Shown: one piece after another, positions 8,141 to 26,094 of the stretch
Position numbering within the stretch: the stretch's first letter is position 1
Layout of the letters: each line of letters begins with the position of its first letter
Origin: Streptomyces spinosisporus
GTDB lineage: Bacteria; Actinomycetota; Actinomycetes; Streptomycetales; Streptomycetaceae
Assembly: GCF_022698145.1 (NCBI RefSeq)
Contig: NZ_JALDAX010000009.1
Coordinates: 124,001 to 188,000, forward strand
Length of the DNA: 64,000 nucleotides
Reading direction: 5' to 3'
Translations under genes and position numbers: made by a program
The notes under the pieces: model-generated
What the model saw: only the letters and a program-made list of their open reading frames with translations
Told to the model about the DNA's origin: nothing
The model's database searches: none

Positions 8141-9211
8141 TCAGCACAGACCCGCGGGCTTGGACGCGCGGCAGGAGTTGCCCTGGAACGTGTTGTCCTT
8201 GCCCGGGTCCGTGTTGACGAGGTCGGCCGGCGCATTGCCCTTGAGCACGTTGCCGGTGATGCGGTTGCGGTCGCTGGTGACGCCCACGAAGCTCTTGAAC
8301 AGCACGATGCCGCCCGACAGCGGGGACTTGCCGGCGTTGTCCTTGACCACGTTGCCCGTCACGGCGGTGTCCTCGGCGCCGGTCACGACGATGCCGGAGC
8401 CCTGCAGCGCGTCCAGCCGGTCCGTCTTCGGGCACGACTTGTTGTTCTGCGCCACGAAGTTGTCGCGCACCGCGAGGGCGCCGGTCTTGGGCTTGTTCTC
8501 GTCACCGACGACGAACACGCCCGCGCAGTTGCCGGTGAGGTGATTGCGCATCACGGTGAGGTTGCGCAGCCGCCGGACGGTGACGCCGATGCGGTTGCCC
8601 TCCAGGCGGTTGCTGTCGACGACCGTACCGTGGGTGTCGGAGGCGCCCGCCTCCTCCTTGATGGTGTTGGCGAGGAACACGCCCGCGTCGCCGTTGTCCT
8701 TGGCGGTGTTGTCCCGGATCACGCCCCGCACCGAGCGCTCCTGGGCGATGCCCCACACGCCGTTCTTCACCGCGGTCACGTCGCGCACGGTCAGTCCGTC
8801 GGTCGCCATGGCGAACACGCCGGTCCTGGCGAAGCCGGTGACGGTCAGGGAGGCGATGGTGACGCCCTGGAGGTCGCGGTCCTTCGTCCCCACGACACAG
8901 ATGCCGTTGCCGCCCTCGGAGCAGCTCTCGGAGGCCTTCTCGGCGGACTTCTTCGTGCCGGGTTCGAGCACCGTGCTGCGCCCCATGCCCCGCAGGGTCA
9001 GCCCGGGCGTGGTCACCTTGACGCTCTCGTGGAAGGTGCCGGGGGCCAGCAGCACGGTGTCGCCGCTCTCGGCAGCGTCGACCGCCTTCTGGATCGACTG
9101 GCCCGGCCAGACCACATGAACGTCGTGGTGACCGGCCGGGGGAGCGGCACCAAGTCCCGTTCCGACGACCACTGCGGTACACATCAGGTAGGCGATGCGG
9201 TAATTGGTCAT
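8141..9211 (-). CDS. Secreted right-handed parallel beta-helix protein
   Basis: 356 aa. An N-terminal signal peptide (about residues 1-26) is followed by a SIQKAVDAAESGDTVLLAPGTF motif, the classic start of pectin-lyase-like/NosD beta-helix proteins. Repeating 22-25-residue coils with N-x-(I/V/L) ladders then follow (for example VIRDNTAKDNGDAGVFLANT). A Cys pair near the C-terminus may form a disulfide. Proteins of this type bind or cleave polysaccharides, but no lyase catalytic set can be identified. It is divergent from the P450 gene, with 120 nt between. The link to pigment biosynthesis is unclear. Confidence 0.75.
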   Translation of the reverse strand: MTNYRIAYLMCTAVVVGTGLGAAPPAGHHDVHVVWPGQSIQKAVDAAESGDTVLLAPGTFHESVKVTTPGLTLRGMGRSTVLEPGTKKSAEKASESCSEGGNGICVVGTKDRDLQGVTIASLTVTGFARTGVFAMATDGLTVRDVTAVKNGVWGIAQERSVRGVIRDNTAKDNGDAGVFLANTIKEEAGASDTHGTVVDSNRLEGNRIGVTVRRLRNLTVMRNHLTGNCAGVFVVGDENKPKTGALAVRDNFVAQNNKSCPKTDRLDALQGSGIVVTGAEDTAVTGNVVKDNAGKSPLSGGIVLFKSFVGVTSDRNRITGNVLKGNAPADLVNTDPGKDNTFQGNSCRASKPAGLC

Positions 9212-9331
9212 ATTCCGAACGCTATGACCGGATCTGCTCGTTGCTGGGAGGATGGGCCATCCGGCGGCGTGTCATGACCCGGCTGTAGGCTTCCGTGTGA
9301 TGAGTTTCCCCGCGCCCGGCCAGGGCCCACG

Positions 9332-10507
9332 ATGAGCGTCGCCGCGGCCTTCCCGGTCGGTGCCGCGACCACCCTTGCCGAACTCACCGTGAACCCGCAC
9401 CCGCGGCTCGCCCTGCTGCGTGAGCACGAGCCCGTGTCCTGGCTGCCCGAACTGGGCGGCTGGCTGGTGACCCGCCGCGACCTGGCGCTCGACGTGATGC
9501 GGGACGCCCGCACCTTCACCGTCGACGACCCCCGCTTCTCCACCGCGCAGGTCGTCGGGCCGAGCATGCTGTCCCTGGACGGCGAGCAGCACACCCGCCA
9601 CCGCGAGCCCTTCAACGCCCCCTTCCGCCCACGCCAGGTGCACGACGGCTTCGCCGCGTTCATCGAGGGGGAAACCGGCCGGCTCGTCGACACGCTGGAA
9701 CCGGCGGGCGCCGCCGAACTGCGTCGCGCCTTCGCCGGACCGCTCGCCGTCGCCGTGGTCACCGAGGCGCTCGGACTGGTCGGCACCACCGCGCAGACCG
9801 TCCTCGCCTGGTACGACACCATCGTCCGGTCGGTCTCGGAGATCACCGCCGGACGGGACGCGGGCACCGAGGGCCCCGCGGCGTACGCGCAGTTGCGGAC
9901 CGCCGTCGAGGGCACCATCGCCGACCGGCACAGCTCCTCGCTGCTCGTCTCGGCCGCGGACCGGCTCCAGCCGCCCGAAGTGGCCTCCAACGCCGCGGTC
10001 ATGATGTTCGGGGGCATCGAGACCACCGAGGCGATGATCACCAACGCGCTGCTGCAGCTGCTCCGCCACCCGGACCAACTCGCCCTCGTCCAGGCCGACT
10101 TCGACCTCCTGGACGGCGCGATCGAGGAGTCGCTGCGACTCGAACCCGGCGCCCTGGTCGTCGACCGCTACGCCACCCGCGACATCGAACTGGGCCCGGC
10201 CGCGATCCGCGAGGGCGACCCGGTCACCGTCTCCCTCGCGGGCGCCAACCGTGACCCGGCCGTCTTCGCCGACCCCGACCGGTTCGACGTACGCCGCCCG
10301 AACGCACGCCTCCAACTGGCGTTCGCCCACGGCCCGCACCACTGCATCGCCGCGCACCTGGCCCGTCTGGAGACCCGCATCGCCCTCCGCCAGCTCCTGC
10401 AGCGGCTCCCGGGACTGCGCCTCGACCCGGAGCGCCCCGCGACCCCGGAGGGACTGGTCTTCCGCAAGCCGCCCACGCTGCATGTGCGGTGGGACCGGCC
10501 CGCCTGA
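9332..10507 (+). CDS. Cytochrome P450 monooxygenase
   Basis: 391 aa, bacterial class I size. The I-helix motif is FGGIETTE, the K-helix ExxR is EESLR, and the heme loop is FAHGPHHCIAAH with Cys338 as the iron ligand; Ala replaces the usual Gly two residues after Cys. It needs an external ferredoxin and reductase, and none is encoded nearby. Candidate substrates are the aromatic polyketide made upstream or the product of the type I PKS downstream. ATG 9332 is preceded by AGGG. A near-palindrome GGATGG-G-CCATCC (9250-9262) lies in the divergent promoter. Confidence 0.9.
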   Translation: MSVAAAFPVGAATTLAELTVNPHPRLALLREHEPVSWLPELGGWLVTRRDLALDVMRDARTFTVDDPRFSTAQVVGPSMLSLDGEQHTRHREPFNAPFRPRQVHDGFAAFIEGETGRLVDTLEPAGAAELRRAFAGPLAVAVVTEALGLVGTTAQTVLAWYDTIVRSVSEITAGRDAGTEGPAAYAQLRTAVEGTIADRHSSSLLVSAADRLQPPEVASNAAVMMFGGIETTEAMITNALLQLLRHPDQLALVQADFDLLDGAIEESLRLEPGALVVDRYATRDIELGPAAIREGDPVTVSLAGANRDPAVFADPDRFDVRRPNARLQLAFAHGPHHCIAAHLARLETRIALRQLLQRLPGLRLDPERPATPEGLVFRKPPTLHVRWDRPA

Positions 10508-10552
10508 CGCCTTACTCCTTCGGCGGCTTTCCGGTTCCTCGGTCCCTCGGTG

Positions 10553-11545
10553 TCAGGCATGATGCGCGCGGGCGCGGGATGCCAGGCGCTCGGCGAGCGC
10601 GACGACCAGATCAAGCAGCTCGTTCGGACGCTCGATGACGAACGGCCGGTCGAGGGAGGCGAGTACGGCAGGCAGCCAGTCGAGCCGCTCCACCCGTAGC
10701 TCGACGCGCAGCCAGCGCTCGCCCGTCCGGTCCTGGTCCGCTGCGGGCTCGTGCTCCTCCAAGTGCGCGACGCCGGCGGGGAGATGGGCGCGGATCTGGT
10801 CAACCGTCCCCTGGATCCGCAGAGTCACCTCGTGCCGATACTCGGCCGTGGCGAAGCCCGACAGCATGCGTTGCGCCGGATCGGGGCCGGCCGGCGCCTC
10901 GAAGGAGCCGGGCAGTGCCCTCGCGTCGGTGATGCGATCCAGCCGGAACGTACGGTCCTCGCCGATCCGGGCGTCCTGGCCGGTGACGTACCACCGGCCG
11001 GAGTGGGCGACGATCCCGTACGCGTGCAGCGTCCGTTCGCTGCCCTGTCCGGCACGGTCGGTGTAGCGGATCGACACCGGTCGGCGGTGGCGGACCGCGT
11101 CGGCGAGGGTGAGCAGGACGGCGGCGTCCGGGGTGTCGAGGTCGCCGGGACGGTCCGTGAAGGCGAGAGACTCCAGGAGCGCGTCGAGCCGCCCGGCCGT
11201 GTGCCTGGGCAGCACGCGCCGGATCTTGGCCGACGCCGTCTCGCTCGCCGTGAGCTCCGTCGTCAGCCCTGTGCGGCGGCCGGCGATCAGGCCCAGCAGC
11301 ACGGCCAGGGCCTCGTCGTCGCTGAGCATGAGCGGGGGGAGCCGGTATCCGGGCGCGAGCCGGTAGCCGCCGTAGCGGCCGCGCACCGATTCCACTGGTA
11401 CGTCGAGGTCGAGGAGATGGCCCACGTAGCGGCGGACGGTGCGTCCTTCGACGCCGAGCCGCTCGGCGAGTTCGGCCACGGTCCGGGTGCCGCCCGACTG
11501 CAGCAGTTCCAGGAGGGTCAGTACGCGGCCGGTGGGTCGGGACAT
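10553..11545 (-). CDS. WYL-domain HTH transcriptional regulator
   Basis: 330 aa. The N-terminal DeoR-like winged HTH (residues 5-60, VAELAERLGVEGRTVRRYVGHL) is followed by a WYL domain centred on GRWYVTGQD and a WCX-like C-terminal region. WYL regulators sense nucleic-acid-type or other ligands and often control the adjacent gene. Here a VOC-family gene is divergently transcribed 92 nt away, so autoregulation plus control of that gene is likely. The Gly/Tyr-rich hinge RGRYGGYRLAPGYRLPP is typical of the family. Confidence 0.9.
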   Translation of the reverse strand: MSRPTGRVLTLLELLQSGGTRTVAELAERLGVEGRTVRRYVGHLLDLDVPVESVRGRYGGYRLAPGYRLPPLMLSDDEALAVLLGLIAGRRTGLTTELTASETASAKIRRVLPRHTAGRLDALLESLAFTDRPGDLDTPDAAVLLTLADAVRHRRPVSIRYTDRAGQGSERTLHAYGIVAHSGRWYVTGQDARIGEDRTFRLDRITDARALPGSFEAPAGPDPAQRMLSGFATAEYRHEVTLRIQGTVDQIRAHLPAGVAHLEEHEPAADQDRTGERWLRVELRVERLDWLPAVLASLDRPFVIERPNELLDLVVALAERLASRARAHHA

Positions 11546-11637
11546 GCGCGCAGCCTAACGCCGATACAGGACCGAATCTGTCCGCTATCTCGCCTAGCGT
11601 GCGGAGCACAGCGATTCCAGCAACCGAGGAGACCTCC

Positions 11638-12036
11638 ATGGACTTCGTCTCGATCCGCATCATCACCAGCGATGTCGCCCGCCTCGTCGACTTCTACGAG
11701 CGGGCCACGGGCGTCTCGGCGACATGGGCGACCGAGGACTTCGCCGAACTCAGGACCGCGCACGCCACCCTCGCGATCGCCGGCGTCCGCACCGTCCCGC
11801 TGTTCGCCTCGGGCTCCGCCCGCCCGGCGGACAACCACAGCGTGATCGTCGAGTTCCTCGTCGACGACGTGGACCAGGTGCACCGGAACCTGACCGGTCA
11901 CGTCACCGAGTTCGTCCAGAAGCCCACCACTATGCCCTGGGGCAACCGCTCCCTGCTGTTCCGCGACCCCGACGGCAACCTCGTCAACTTCTTCACCCCG
12001 GTCACGGCGGCGGCCGTCGCCAAGTTCGCCGGCTGA
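11638..12036 (+). CDS. VOC superfamily (glyoxalase/bleomycin-resistance/dioxygenase) protein
   Basis: 132 aa, with two beta-alpha-beta-beta-beta units. Visible signatures are the opening SIRIITSDVARLVDFYERATG and the closing LLFRDPDGNLVNFFTP, with a metal-ligand-like Asp/Asn region. The substrate is unknown; related proteins detoxify methylglyoxal or bind drugs. ATG 11638 has GAGGAGA 8 nt upstream; an in-frame upstream GTG at 11599 lacks such a site. It probably responds to the WYL regulator. Confidence 0.85.
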   Translation: MDFVSIRIITSDVARLVDFYERATGVSATWATEDFAELRTAHATLAIAGVRTVPLFASGSARPADNHSVIVEFLVDDVDQVHRNLTGHVTEFVQKPTTMPWGNRSLLFRDPDGNLVNFFTPVTAAAVAKFAG

Positions 12037-12065
12037 GAGGACGGTTCTGCCGAGCCGGGCCCGGC

Positions 12066-12686
12066 TCACACCGGTCTGCGTGTCCAGAGCGACAGGTCGC
12101 TGCTCGTCGCCACGGCGAGGGTCTGTCCGGAGGGGGAGAAGCCGGCGGCCCGGAACTCGGAGTAGGAGGCGTGAAAGATGTGCCACCACCCTTCTCCGTG
12201 CGAACCGGCGTAAGGCGACCCGCCCTCCCGGGACAGCAGGACCCGATGATTGGGCCACGCCGGGGCGACGACTTCAAGGACCCAACCATCGTCGGTGACG
12301 GCAGGAAGCGAGCCGCCGAAGAGCCCGGCGACGCGCACCCTGCTACCGGCGATCGGACCCAGTCCAGGGCAGGACAGGCCGTCGGACGCGTCAGGTGTGT
12401 CGTCATCGGGGCCCGGATCCGGATCGCGGTCGCGGGCGATCTTCTCTCCCGTGACGGCGTCGAAGAGGCCGTGTCCGCTGGTCGAGTCGACCAGCACCAG
12501 GTCGTGGCCGCTGTCGGGATGCGCGGCGAAGCCGATCCCGAGCAGGCCGCCGACGGGCACGCCGTACTGGTACGCGAACACCGGCCGCCAGGGCTCGGGC
12601 GCGGGCACCACGGGAGCGGCCAGAAGGCGGTCCCGCAGGGCCGGTTGGTACGTGGAGAGCGCCGGCCCCCGCCCTGGTTGCTCCAC
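12066..12686 (-). CDS. Hypothetical protein, possible beta-propeller-like
   Basis: 206 aa, not recognised. It contains short beta-rich stretches (GHDLVLVDSTSGHGLFDAVTG; TLAVATSSDLSLWTRR) with the rhythm of single propeller blades, no signal peptide and no membrane segment. The start is GTG 12686 with GGAGG at 8-nt spacing. It begins 31 nt after the halogenase stop on the same strand, so it may be the last gene of the PKS operon, though a role in biosynthesis is not evident. Confidence 0.6.
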   Translation of the reverse strand: MEQPGRGPALSTYQPALRDRLLAAPVVPAPEPWRPVFAYQYGVPVGGLLGIGFAAHPDSGHDLVLVDSTSGHGLFDAVTGEKIARDRDPDPGPDDDTPDASDGLSCPGLGPIAGSRVRVAGLFGGSLPAVTDDGWVLEVVAPAWPNHRVLLSREGGSPYAGSHGEGWWHIFHASYSEFRAAGFSPSGQTLAVATSSDLSLWTRRPV

Positions 12687-12716
12687 CGGAGCCGCCTCCT
12701 TGATCCGTTTGATCCG

Positions 12717-14215
12717 TCAATTGGCGTCGAGCCAGGTCAGTCCGTCCTCCGAGGCGATCAGTCCACCGGGCCGCAGGGGCGTCTCGGCCTCCAACGGGCC
12801 GCCCAGCAGGCCGCGTTCCTGGAGGATCGTGCCCTCCTGGAAGGTGTGGCGGAAACCGGCGGACTCGTAGAGGGGGTTGCGCAGGCCGTCGGAGTCCGGG
12901 AGCCGGCCGACGGCCTCGTCGAGCTCCGTGGCGGCCTTCGCCAGGTGGGTGCCCGCCTCCTCCAGGCCGTCGAAGGCCGTGTCGCCGGAGGCGAGGCCGC
13001 CGACGAGTTCCACGAACGCCTCCAGTTCGGTCGCGCCCACGTTGGTGACCTTGCGCGCCTTCCAGAAGTAGGACCGCTCGTCCTGGTGCATGTCGTAGAA
13101 GGAGGCGAGGAACTCGTAGAACAGGCCGTACTCGTGGCGGTAGCGGACCTCGAACTCGTCGAAGAGGCGCGCCTCGTCCAGCGTCCCGGACAGCCCGCCG
13201 TTGATCGACCGGGCCGCGAGCAGGGCGCCGTAGGTGGCGAGGTGCACACCGGAGGAGAGCACCGGGTCGACGAAGCACGCGGCGTCACCGACCAGGACCA
13301 TGCCGGGCCGCCACAGCGTCGACTTCCAGTACGACCAGTCCCTGCGCACCCGGACCTGGTCGTACGGCGCCTCGGTGGACTGCGCGACGCCGCGCAGGAG
13401 TTCGCGGACCTCGGGGCACGCGTCGACGAGCCGGCGCCAGGCGGCCACCGGGTCGCGCTGGATGCCGGCGGGGGCCTCCCGGCTCACCACCGCTCCCACG
13501 CTGGTCAGGTCGTCCCGCAGCGGGATGTACCAGATCCAGCCCTCCTCGAAGGCAGCGCAGAAGATGTTGCCGTCGTTCGGCTCCGGGAGCCGTTCACCGC
13601 CGGCGAAGTAGCCGAACACCGCGATGTTGCGGAAGAAGTCGGAGTACGTCCGGCTGCCGCCGACCTCGCCATGGATCCTGCTGCCGTTGCCGGAGGCGTC
13701 CACGACATACCGGGCCCGGGCCTCGCGGTCCTCGCCGCCGGGGCCGGTCCAGCGCACGCCGCGCACCCGCTCCTCGTCCGCGAGCACGCCCATGACCCGG
13801 CAGTTCTCGCGCACGTCCACGCCGACCCGGCGGGCGTTGTCCAGGAGGATCGCGTCGAATGTGGACCGTTCGACCTGGTAGGCGAAGGAGCTGGGGTCGG
13901 CCAGCCGAGGCGACAGTGCGAAGGAGAACTGCCAGGGGTCCCGGTTGCGGCCCCAGCGGAAGGTGCCGCCCCGCTTCACCTTGAAGCCCGCGCGGGCGAC
14001 CTCGTCCTCGACGCCGAGGATGCGGCACACGCCGTGCACGGTGGAGGGCAGCAGCGATTCACCGATCTGGTAGCGCGGAAAGGTCTGCTGCTCCAGGAGG
14101 AGAACGCGGTGGCCGCGCAGGGCCACGGCGGTGGCGGCGGTGGCACCGGCCGGCCCACCACCGACGACGATCACGTCGAAGTCCTCGGCTGTCACTGTTT
14201 TCCAGCGGTCGGCTG

Positions 14216-14219
<4 letters not shown>
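12717..14219 (-). CDS. Flavin-dependent halogenase (phenol/ACP-tethered substrate type)
   Basis: 500 aa. The Rossmann FAD motif VIVVGGGPAGAT is at about residues 14-25. The FPRYQIGESLLPSTV region matches the CndH/CalO3/SgcC3 branch, followed by a VKRGGTFRWGR block holding the conserved Lys. The halogenase signature W-x-W-x-I-P is present as WIWYIP at about residue 228, and GDAACFVDPVLSSGVH binds FAD. Such enzymes use FADH2, O2 and chloride to make HOCl, which a Lys directs to an aromatic or enol carbon of a carrier-bound substrate. GTG 14219 overlaps the PKS stop (GTGA), and the PKS end supplies GAAGGAG as RBS, so the two are translationally coupled. Confidence 0.9.
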
Positions 14220-22528
<8,309 letters not shown>

Positions 22529-22664
22529 CTCCCCGCCCCCTCCGACCGGTGCCGCGGCACGGTCGACTTTCAACCTCCTTGCAGGCCAACAGGGTTGAGC
22601 CTACGGGGCGAGGGGCCCGGAGATCGAAGATTCGGGAGGCGTGGCGCAAGGGCGCCGGTGCGTT

Positions 22665-22707
22665 CCGCAGGGGCAGCCGGCCCGGAGCCGGCGGTCCGCC
22701 CCTGCGG
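22665..22707 (-). terminator. Hairpin terminator upstream of the PKS gene
   Basis: CCGCAGGGGC (22665-22674) pairs perfectly with GCCCCTGCGG (22698-22707), with a nested GCCGGC-type stem inside. It begins 6 nt past the stop of gene 22713-22916. It should end that transcript and insulate the PKS, whose own promoter must then lie in 22529-22664. Confidence 0.75.
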
Positions 22708-22712
22708 ACGCC

Positions 22713-22916
22713 TCACTGATGGGGGTGGTGGGGCCCCGGCCGGTGCTGCTGATGGTGGGGTGCCGCCGGAACCTGGTCGTGGCCGCCGGGCGGCTGCGGC
22801 GCCTGGTGCTGCATGTGCTCGGCCGCCACGCGGGCTTCCGCCACGACATCACCCCGCTCACGGAGCAGGCTCTCGTAGACCGGCAGATGTTCGTGTCCGC
22901 TGGATTCGGGTGTCAC
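22713..22916 (-). CDS. Small His/Pro/Gln-rich protein
   Basis: 67 aa, GTG start with GAGG about 10 nt upstream. The N-terminal half is charged and helical (HLPVYESLLRERGDVVAEAR) and the C-terminal half is very rich in His, Pro and Gln, which could bind metal. The VYESLLRERGDV style occurs in short Streptomyces proteins of unknown function. It follows the membrane-protein gene by 48 nt on the same strand and is probably co-transcribed. Confidence 0.55.
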   Translation of the reverse strand: MTPESSGHEHLPVYESLLRERGDVVAEARVAAEHMQHQAPQPPGGHDQVPAAPHHQQHRPGPHHPHQ

Positions 22917-22964
22917 TTTCTCAGGACCTCAATCATGTGGCGCGAGCCATTGGAGGAATTACGG

Positions 22965-23348
22965 TCAGGCGCGGCTGAGCCGCACCGAGATGCCATGGCC
23001 GACCGCGAGATAAATCAGCGCTGGAAGACCGAAATTGAGGAGAACGCGAAGGCCTTCTGTGTCCATGGTGAAAATGTCCTGTGACCACCAGGCCAGTGCG
23101 TCGGCCACGGAGTGCACGAACTCCACGAAAACATTGTCCCGGTTGGCTTCGAGCAGGTAGAGCACGATCCACAGGCCCAGGAAGGCGGCCGCGACGTCGG
23201 CGATCGTGTGAATGATCAGGGCCGCCCTGCGGGTGCCGCTGCCAGGGTCTCTGCGCTCGTTGCGGTGCGGGTGGTGCGGGTACTCCGGAGGGTGGTCGTA
23301 GCTCTGGTATCCCGGCGCCGGGTCGAAATTGCTCACTGGATTTCCCAT
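22965..23348 (-). CDS. Small membrane protein, YggT-like
   Basis: About 127 aa. A hydrophilic Pro/His/Tyr-rich N-terminus (residues 1-40) is followed by two predicted membrane helices (AALIIHTIADVAAAFLGLWI and the C-terminal VLLNFGLPALIYLAVGH), with an amphipathic VEFVHSVADALAWWSQDIF segment between them. This layout is common in actinobacterial YggT-like/small integral proteins. Function is unknown. The start could be ATG 23348 or a nearby GTG (23360 or 23336); no RBS is decisive. Confidence 0.7.
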   Translation of the reverse strand: MGNPVSNFDPAPGYQSYDHPPEYPHHPHRNERRDPGSGTRRAALIIHTIADVAAAFLGLWIVLYLLEANRDNVFVEFVHSVADALAWWSQDIFTMDTEGLRVLLNFGLPALIYLAVGHGISVRLSRA

Positions 23349-23471
23349 CTGACGCGTCACTGTGCCTGTATGTCAGCGCGCGCGACCCGTTGCCGTGTTA
23401 CAGGTTCCCCGGGGTGTCCGCGAAATGGTCACCTGTTCTGCAAATTGCTCAAATCCGGGAGGGTCGGGCGG

Positions 23472-24758
23472 CTACCCGATCTCCACCACGCGTGCCCAGG
23501 CGGGCGGCGCCGTCGGCACGTGGTCGGGGTCGTCCTCGTCCCAGGCCGGCGACCGGGGGAACAGGCCCACCACCGTCCGGCACGCGGGTCGTGCGGACGG
23601 CCACGGGGTCTGTCCGTCGGTCAGGACGACGACGACATCGGGGCGCGGACGGGTGCGCAGCGCCTTGGCGTATCCCGTGCGCAGATCCGTGCCGCCACCG
23701 CCCAGCAGCACAATCCCCTCGGCCCGGCACAGCGGATGCGCGATCCGCGCCGCCGCGTCGCACGGCACCACGGTGACCAGGTCGCGTCGGCCGCCCACGG
23801 CACGGGCGATGGCGGCGACCTCCAGCAGCGCGCTGCCCAGCTCCGCATCGCTGACCGAACCGGACGTGTCGATGATCACCGACACCGCCGGCGGTCTGCG
23901 CCGCAGACTCGGCAGCACGACACCGGGCAGCCCGGCCGCGCGCCGCGAGGGCCGACCGTAGCTGTAGTCCTCGCCCGCGCCCGGGGCCGAGGCCGCCGAG
24001 CGGACCGCCGCTCCCAGTAGCTCCCGCCACGGCTGCGGCGGATGGAACGCCTCCTCGGCCCACCGCTTCCACCCCTGCGGGGCGTGCCCCGGACGGCCCC
24101 TGAGACCTTCCGCCACCCGGAACCGCACGGCGTCCCGCTCCTGCGCCGTCAGCCCGTGCGCGCCGTCCGGACCGAACTCCCACTCCCGCTCCAGCCCGTC
24201 GGCGCCGCTGCCGCAGTCCAGCCAGGCCATGCTCTGCGTCCGCGCGCCCAGCGTGAACTGCCGCAGATAGTCCTCCATCAGCTGCCCCTCGGACAGCCCC
24301 AGCGTGGCCGGACGCACCGCACCCTCGGGCCGGGCCAGTCCGTCGCCGTAGATGTCGTCGTTGATCTCGCAGTCCGCGGCGATGTTCATCCGCAGTCGCT
24401 CCCCGGGGCCGGTCAGCCCGCGCTCGCGGGCGACGCGTTCGCTGCGCCCGTGGTGGTCGCGCAGCAGATGCGACACCTCGTGCACCCATACGCCCGCCAA
24501 CTCCTCCACCGGCATGCGGTCCACGAACGCCGGCGAGACATAGCACCGCCAGTACCGGTCGACGGCCATCGTCGGCACCTGCCGCGACTCGACGGTGTGC
24601 AGGGCGAACAGCGCGGTCGCCAGATAGGGCCGGGCGCGGGCGGCGTAGAGGCGGGCGGCGAAGAGTTTGTTCAGGTCGAGTGCGCTGACGGCCGGTGTCG
24701 TTGTGAGCAGGTCATGCTCGCGTGTCACGGCCACTGTCCCGGTTACGTCCGTCGTCAT
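23472..24758 (-). CDS. Putative metallopeptidase with VWA-like domain (DUF2201 family)
   Basis: 428 aa. The N-terminal putative metallopeptidase domain carries HEVSHLLRDHH at about residue 94, a zinc HExxH-type site, with further Asp/Glu at AADCEINDD. The C-terminal VWA-like domain starts at about 285 with VIIDTSGSVSDAEL (partial MIDAS) and GGGGTDLRTGY. Proteins of this kind pair with MoxR-type AAA+ ATPases, which remodel or activate partner complexes; the natural target is not known. Its ATG overlaps the ATPase stop (ATGA, 24755-24758). That overlap also shows which frame is the true end of the ATPase. Confidence 0.85.
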   Translation of the reverse strand: MTTDVTGTVAVTREHDLLTTTPAVSALDLNKLFAARLYAARARPYLATALFALHTVESRQVPTMAVDRYWRCYVSPAFVDRMPVEELAGVWVHEVSHLLRDHHGRSERVARERGLTGPGERLRMNIAADCEINDDIYGDGLARPEGAVRPATLGLSEGQLMEDYLRQFTLGARTQSMAWLDCGSGADGLEREWEFGPDGAHGLTAQERDAVRFRVAEGLRGRPGHAPQGWKRWAEEAFHPPQPWRELLGAAVRSAASAPGAGEDYSYGRPSRRAAGLPGVVLPSLRRRPPAVSVIIDTSGSVSDAELGSALLEVAAIARAVGGRRDLVTVVPCDAAARIAHPLCRAEGIVLLGGGGTDLRTGYAKALRTRPRPDVVVVLTDGQTPWPSARPACRTVVGLFPRSPAWDEDDPDHVPTAPPAWARVVEIG

Positions 24759-25986
24759 CGCCCCGCCTTTGTGGGGAGTGCCGCACGGGCCGCCACGCGG
24801 TCCGCCCGTCGGGACACGGAGACCACCCCGGCGAGTTGCTCGATCGCCGCCGGTACGTCCCAGTCCTCGCGCCGCAGGGTGGCGAGTGTGGTCGCCGGGA
24901 CGACCACCAGGTCCGGGCCCCGGTCTCCAGGGCGTGGACCAGGAGCGCCCACGCCGCGTCCCAGCGGGACTTCTCGGGCCGGTTGCGGACCGCGGCCACC
25001 ACGCCGTCGAGCACCGCCTGGCGCAGATCGCCCCGTTCGGGCAGCTCGGCAGCCGTCGGATCGGCGAGCAGGACCTCCGGGTCGGGCAGGTCCAACCGGT
25101 CCAGACCGGCGAGGAGTTCGAGCCCTGGTCCGTCGCCCACGGTGCCCCGTACCAGCAGGGCGAGCACGTCCCGGGAGGAACCGGCCGCGGTCGCGAAGGC
25201 GATCAGACTCAGGGTCATCTCCCAGCTCCGGGGCGAGGGCCAGGGACCGCCGCGGCGGGTCTCGCTGGTGGGCAGCTGATGCACGAGCTTGGGGCGCGCG
25301 GTGAGCAACGCACACACGGCGCGACGGGCGAACTCCACCGCCTCCGGCAGCTTCTCGGGGGAGAGACGGGGCAGCGCGGCGCGCGGCCAGATGCCGCCGA
25401 GTCCGCGTACGACGACCTCGTGGTCGTGGGTCCACTGCAGATGGACGAACCGGTTGGCCAGCGGCGGGCTCAGCTCCCAGCCGTCGGCCGCCGAGGACCG
25501 GGGGTTGGCGGCGGCCACGATGCGCACGCCGGGCGGCAGCCGCAGGGCGCCGATCCGCCGCTCCAGCACCAGACGCAGCAGCGCGGCCTGCACGGCGGGC
25601 GGCGCGGTCGACAGCTCGTCCAGGAACAGCAGCCCCCGCCCGGCCCGCACCAGCCGAACCGCCCAGTCCGGCGGGGCCATCGGGACCCCCTGCTCCGCCG
25701 GGTCGTCTCCTACGACGGGCAGCCCCGCGAAGTCGGACGGCTCGTGCACGCTCGCGATCACCGTGGTCAGCGGGAGGTCCAGGGCCTCGGCGAGCTGGGT
25801 CAGGGCCGCTGTCTTGCCGATCCCCGGCTCTCCCCACAGCAGCACCGGCAGGTCGGCCGCCACGGCCAGAGTCAGGGCCTCCAGCTGGATGTCGGGGCGG
25901 GGTTCGGTGGTGGTGTTCCGTAGCAGGGTCAACAGGTCGGCGGCTACGTCGAGTTGGGAGGCGGCGGGGTGGGTGTGTGCAGGCAT
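24755..25986 (-). CDS. MoxR-like AAA+ ATPase, interrupted by a one-base frameshift
   Basis: Walker A is GEPGIGKTA (residues about 51-59), Walker B is LLFLDEL, sensor 1 is AAANPRSS, and later come the Arg fingers/ANRFVHL region. From 25986 the frame is coherent to about 24920 (ends LLVHALETGA), after which the same frame becomes Arg/Ser-rich nonsense. The adjacent frame continues naturally (PDLVVVPATTLATLRRED) to a TGA at 24755 that overlaps the next start as ATGA. Total length is 1232 nt, one short of a multiple of three. Restoring one C in the GGGGCCC run (24915-24921) rejoins both parts into about 410 aa. Either a real mutation or a sequencing error in a GC homopolymer is possible. Confidence 0.85.
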
Positions 25987-26094
25987 GGTTGATCACCGTG
26001 GGTAAGTGGACGACGGGTGGAAGGTGGGGCGGCGTGAGGACAGCGCCCGTTGAGTGGTCGTTGAGTTGCGTGCTGGTTCAGCGGTGGGACTGGT

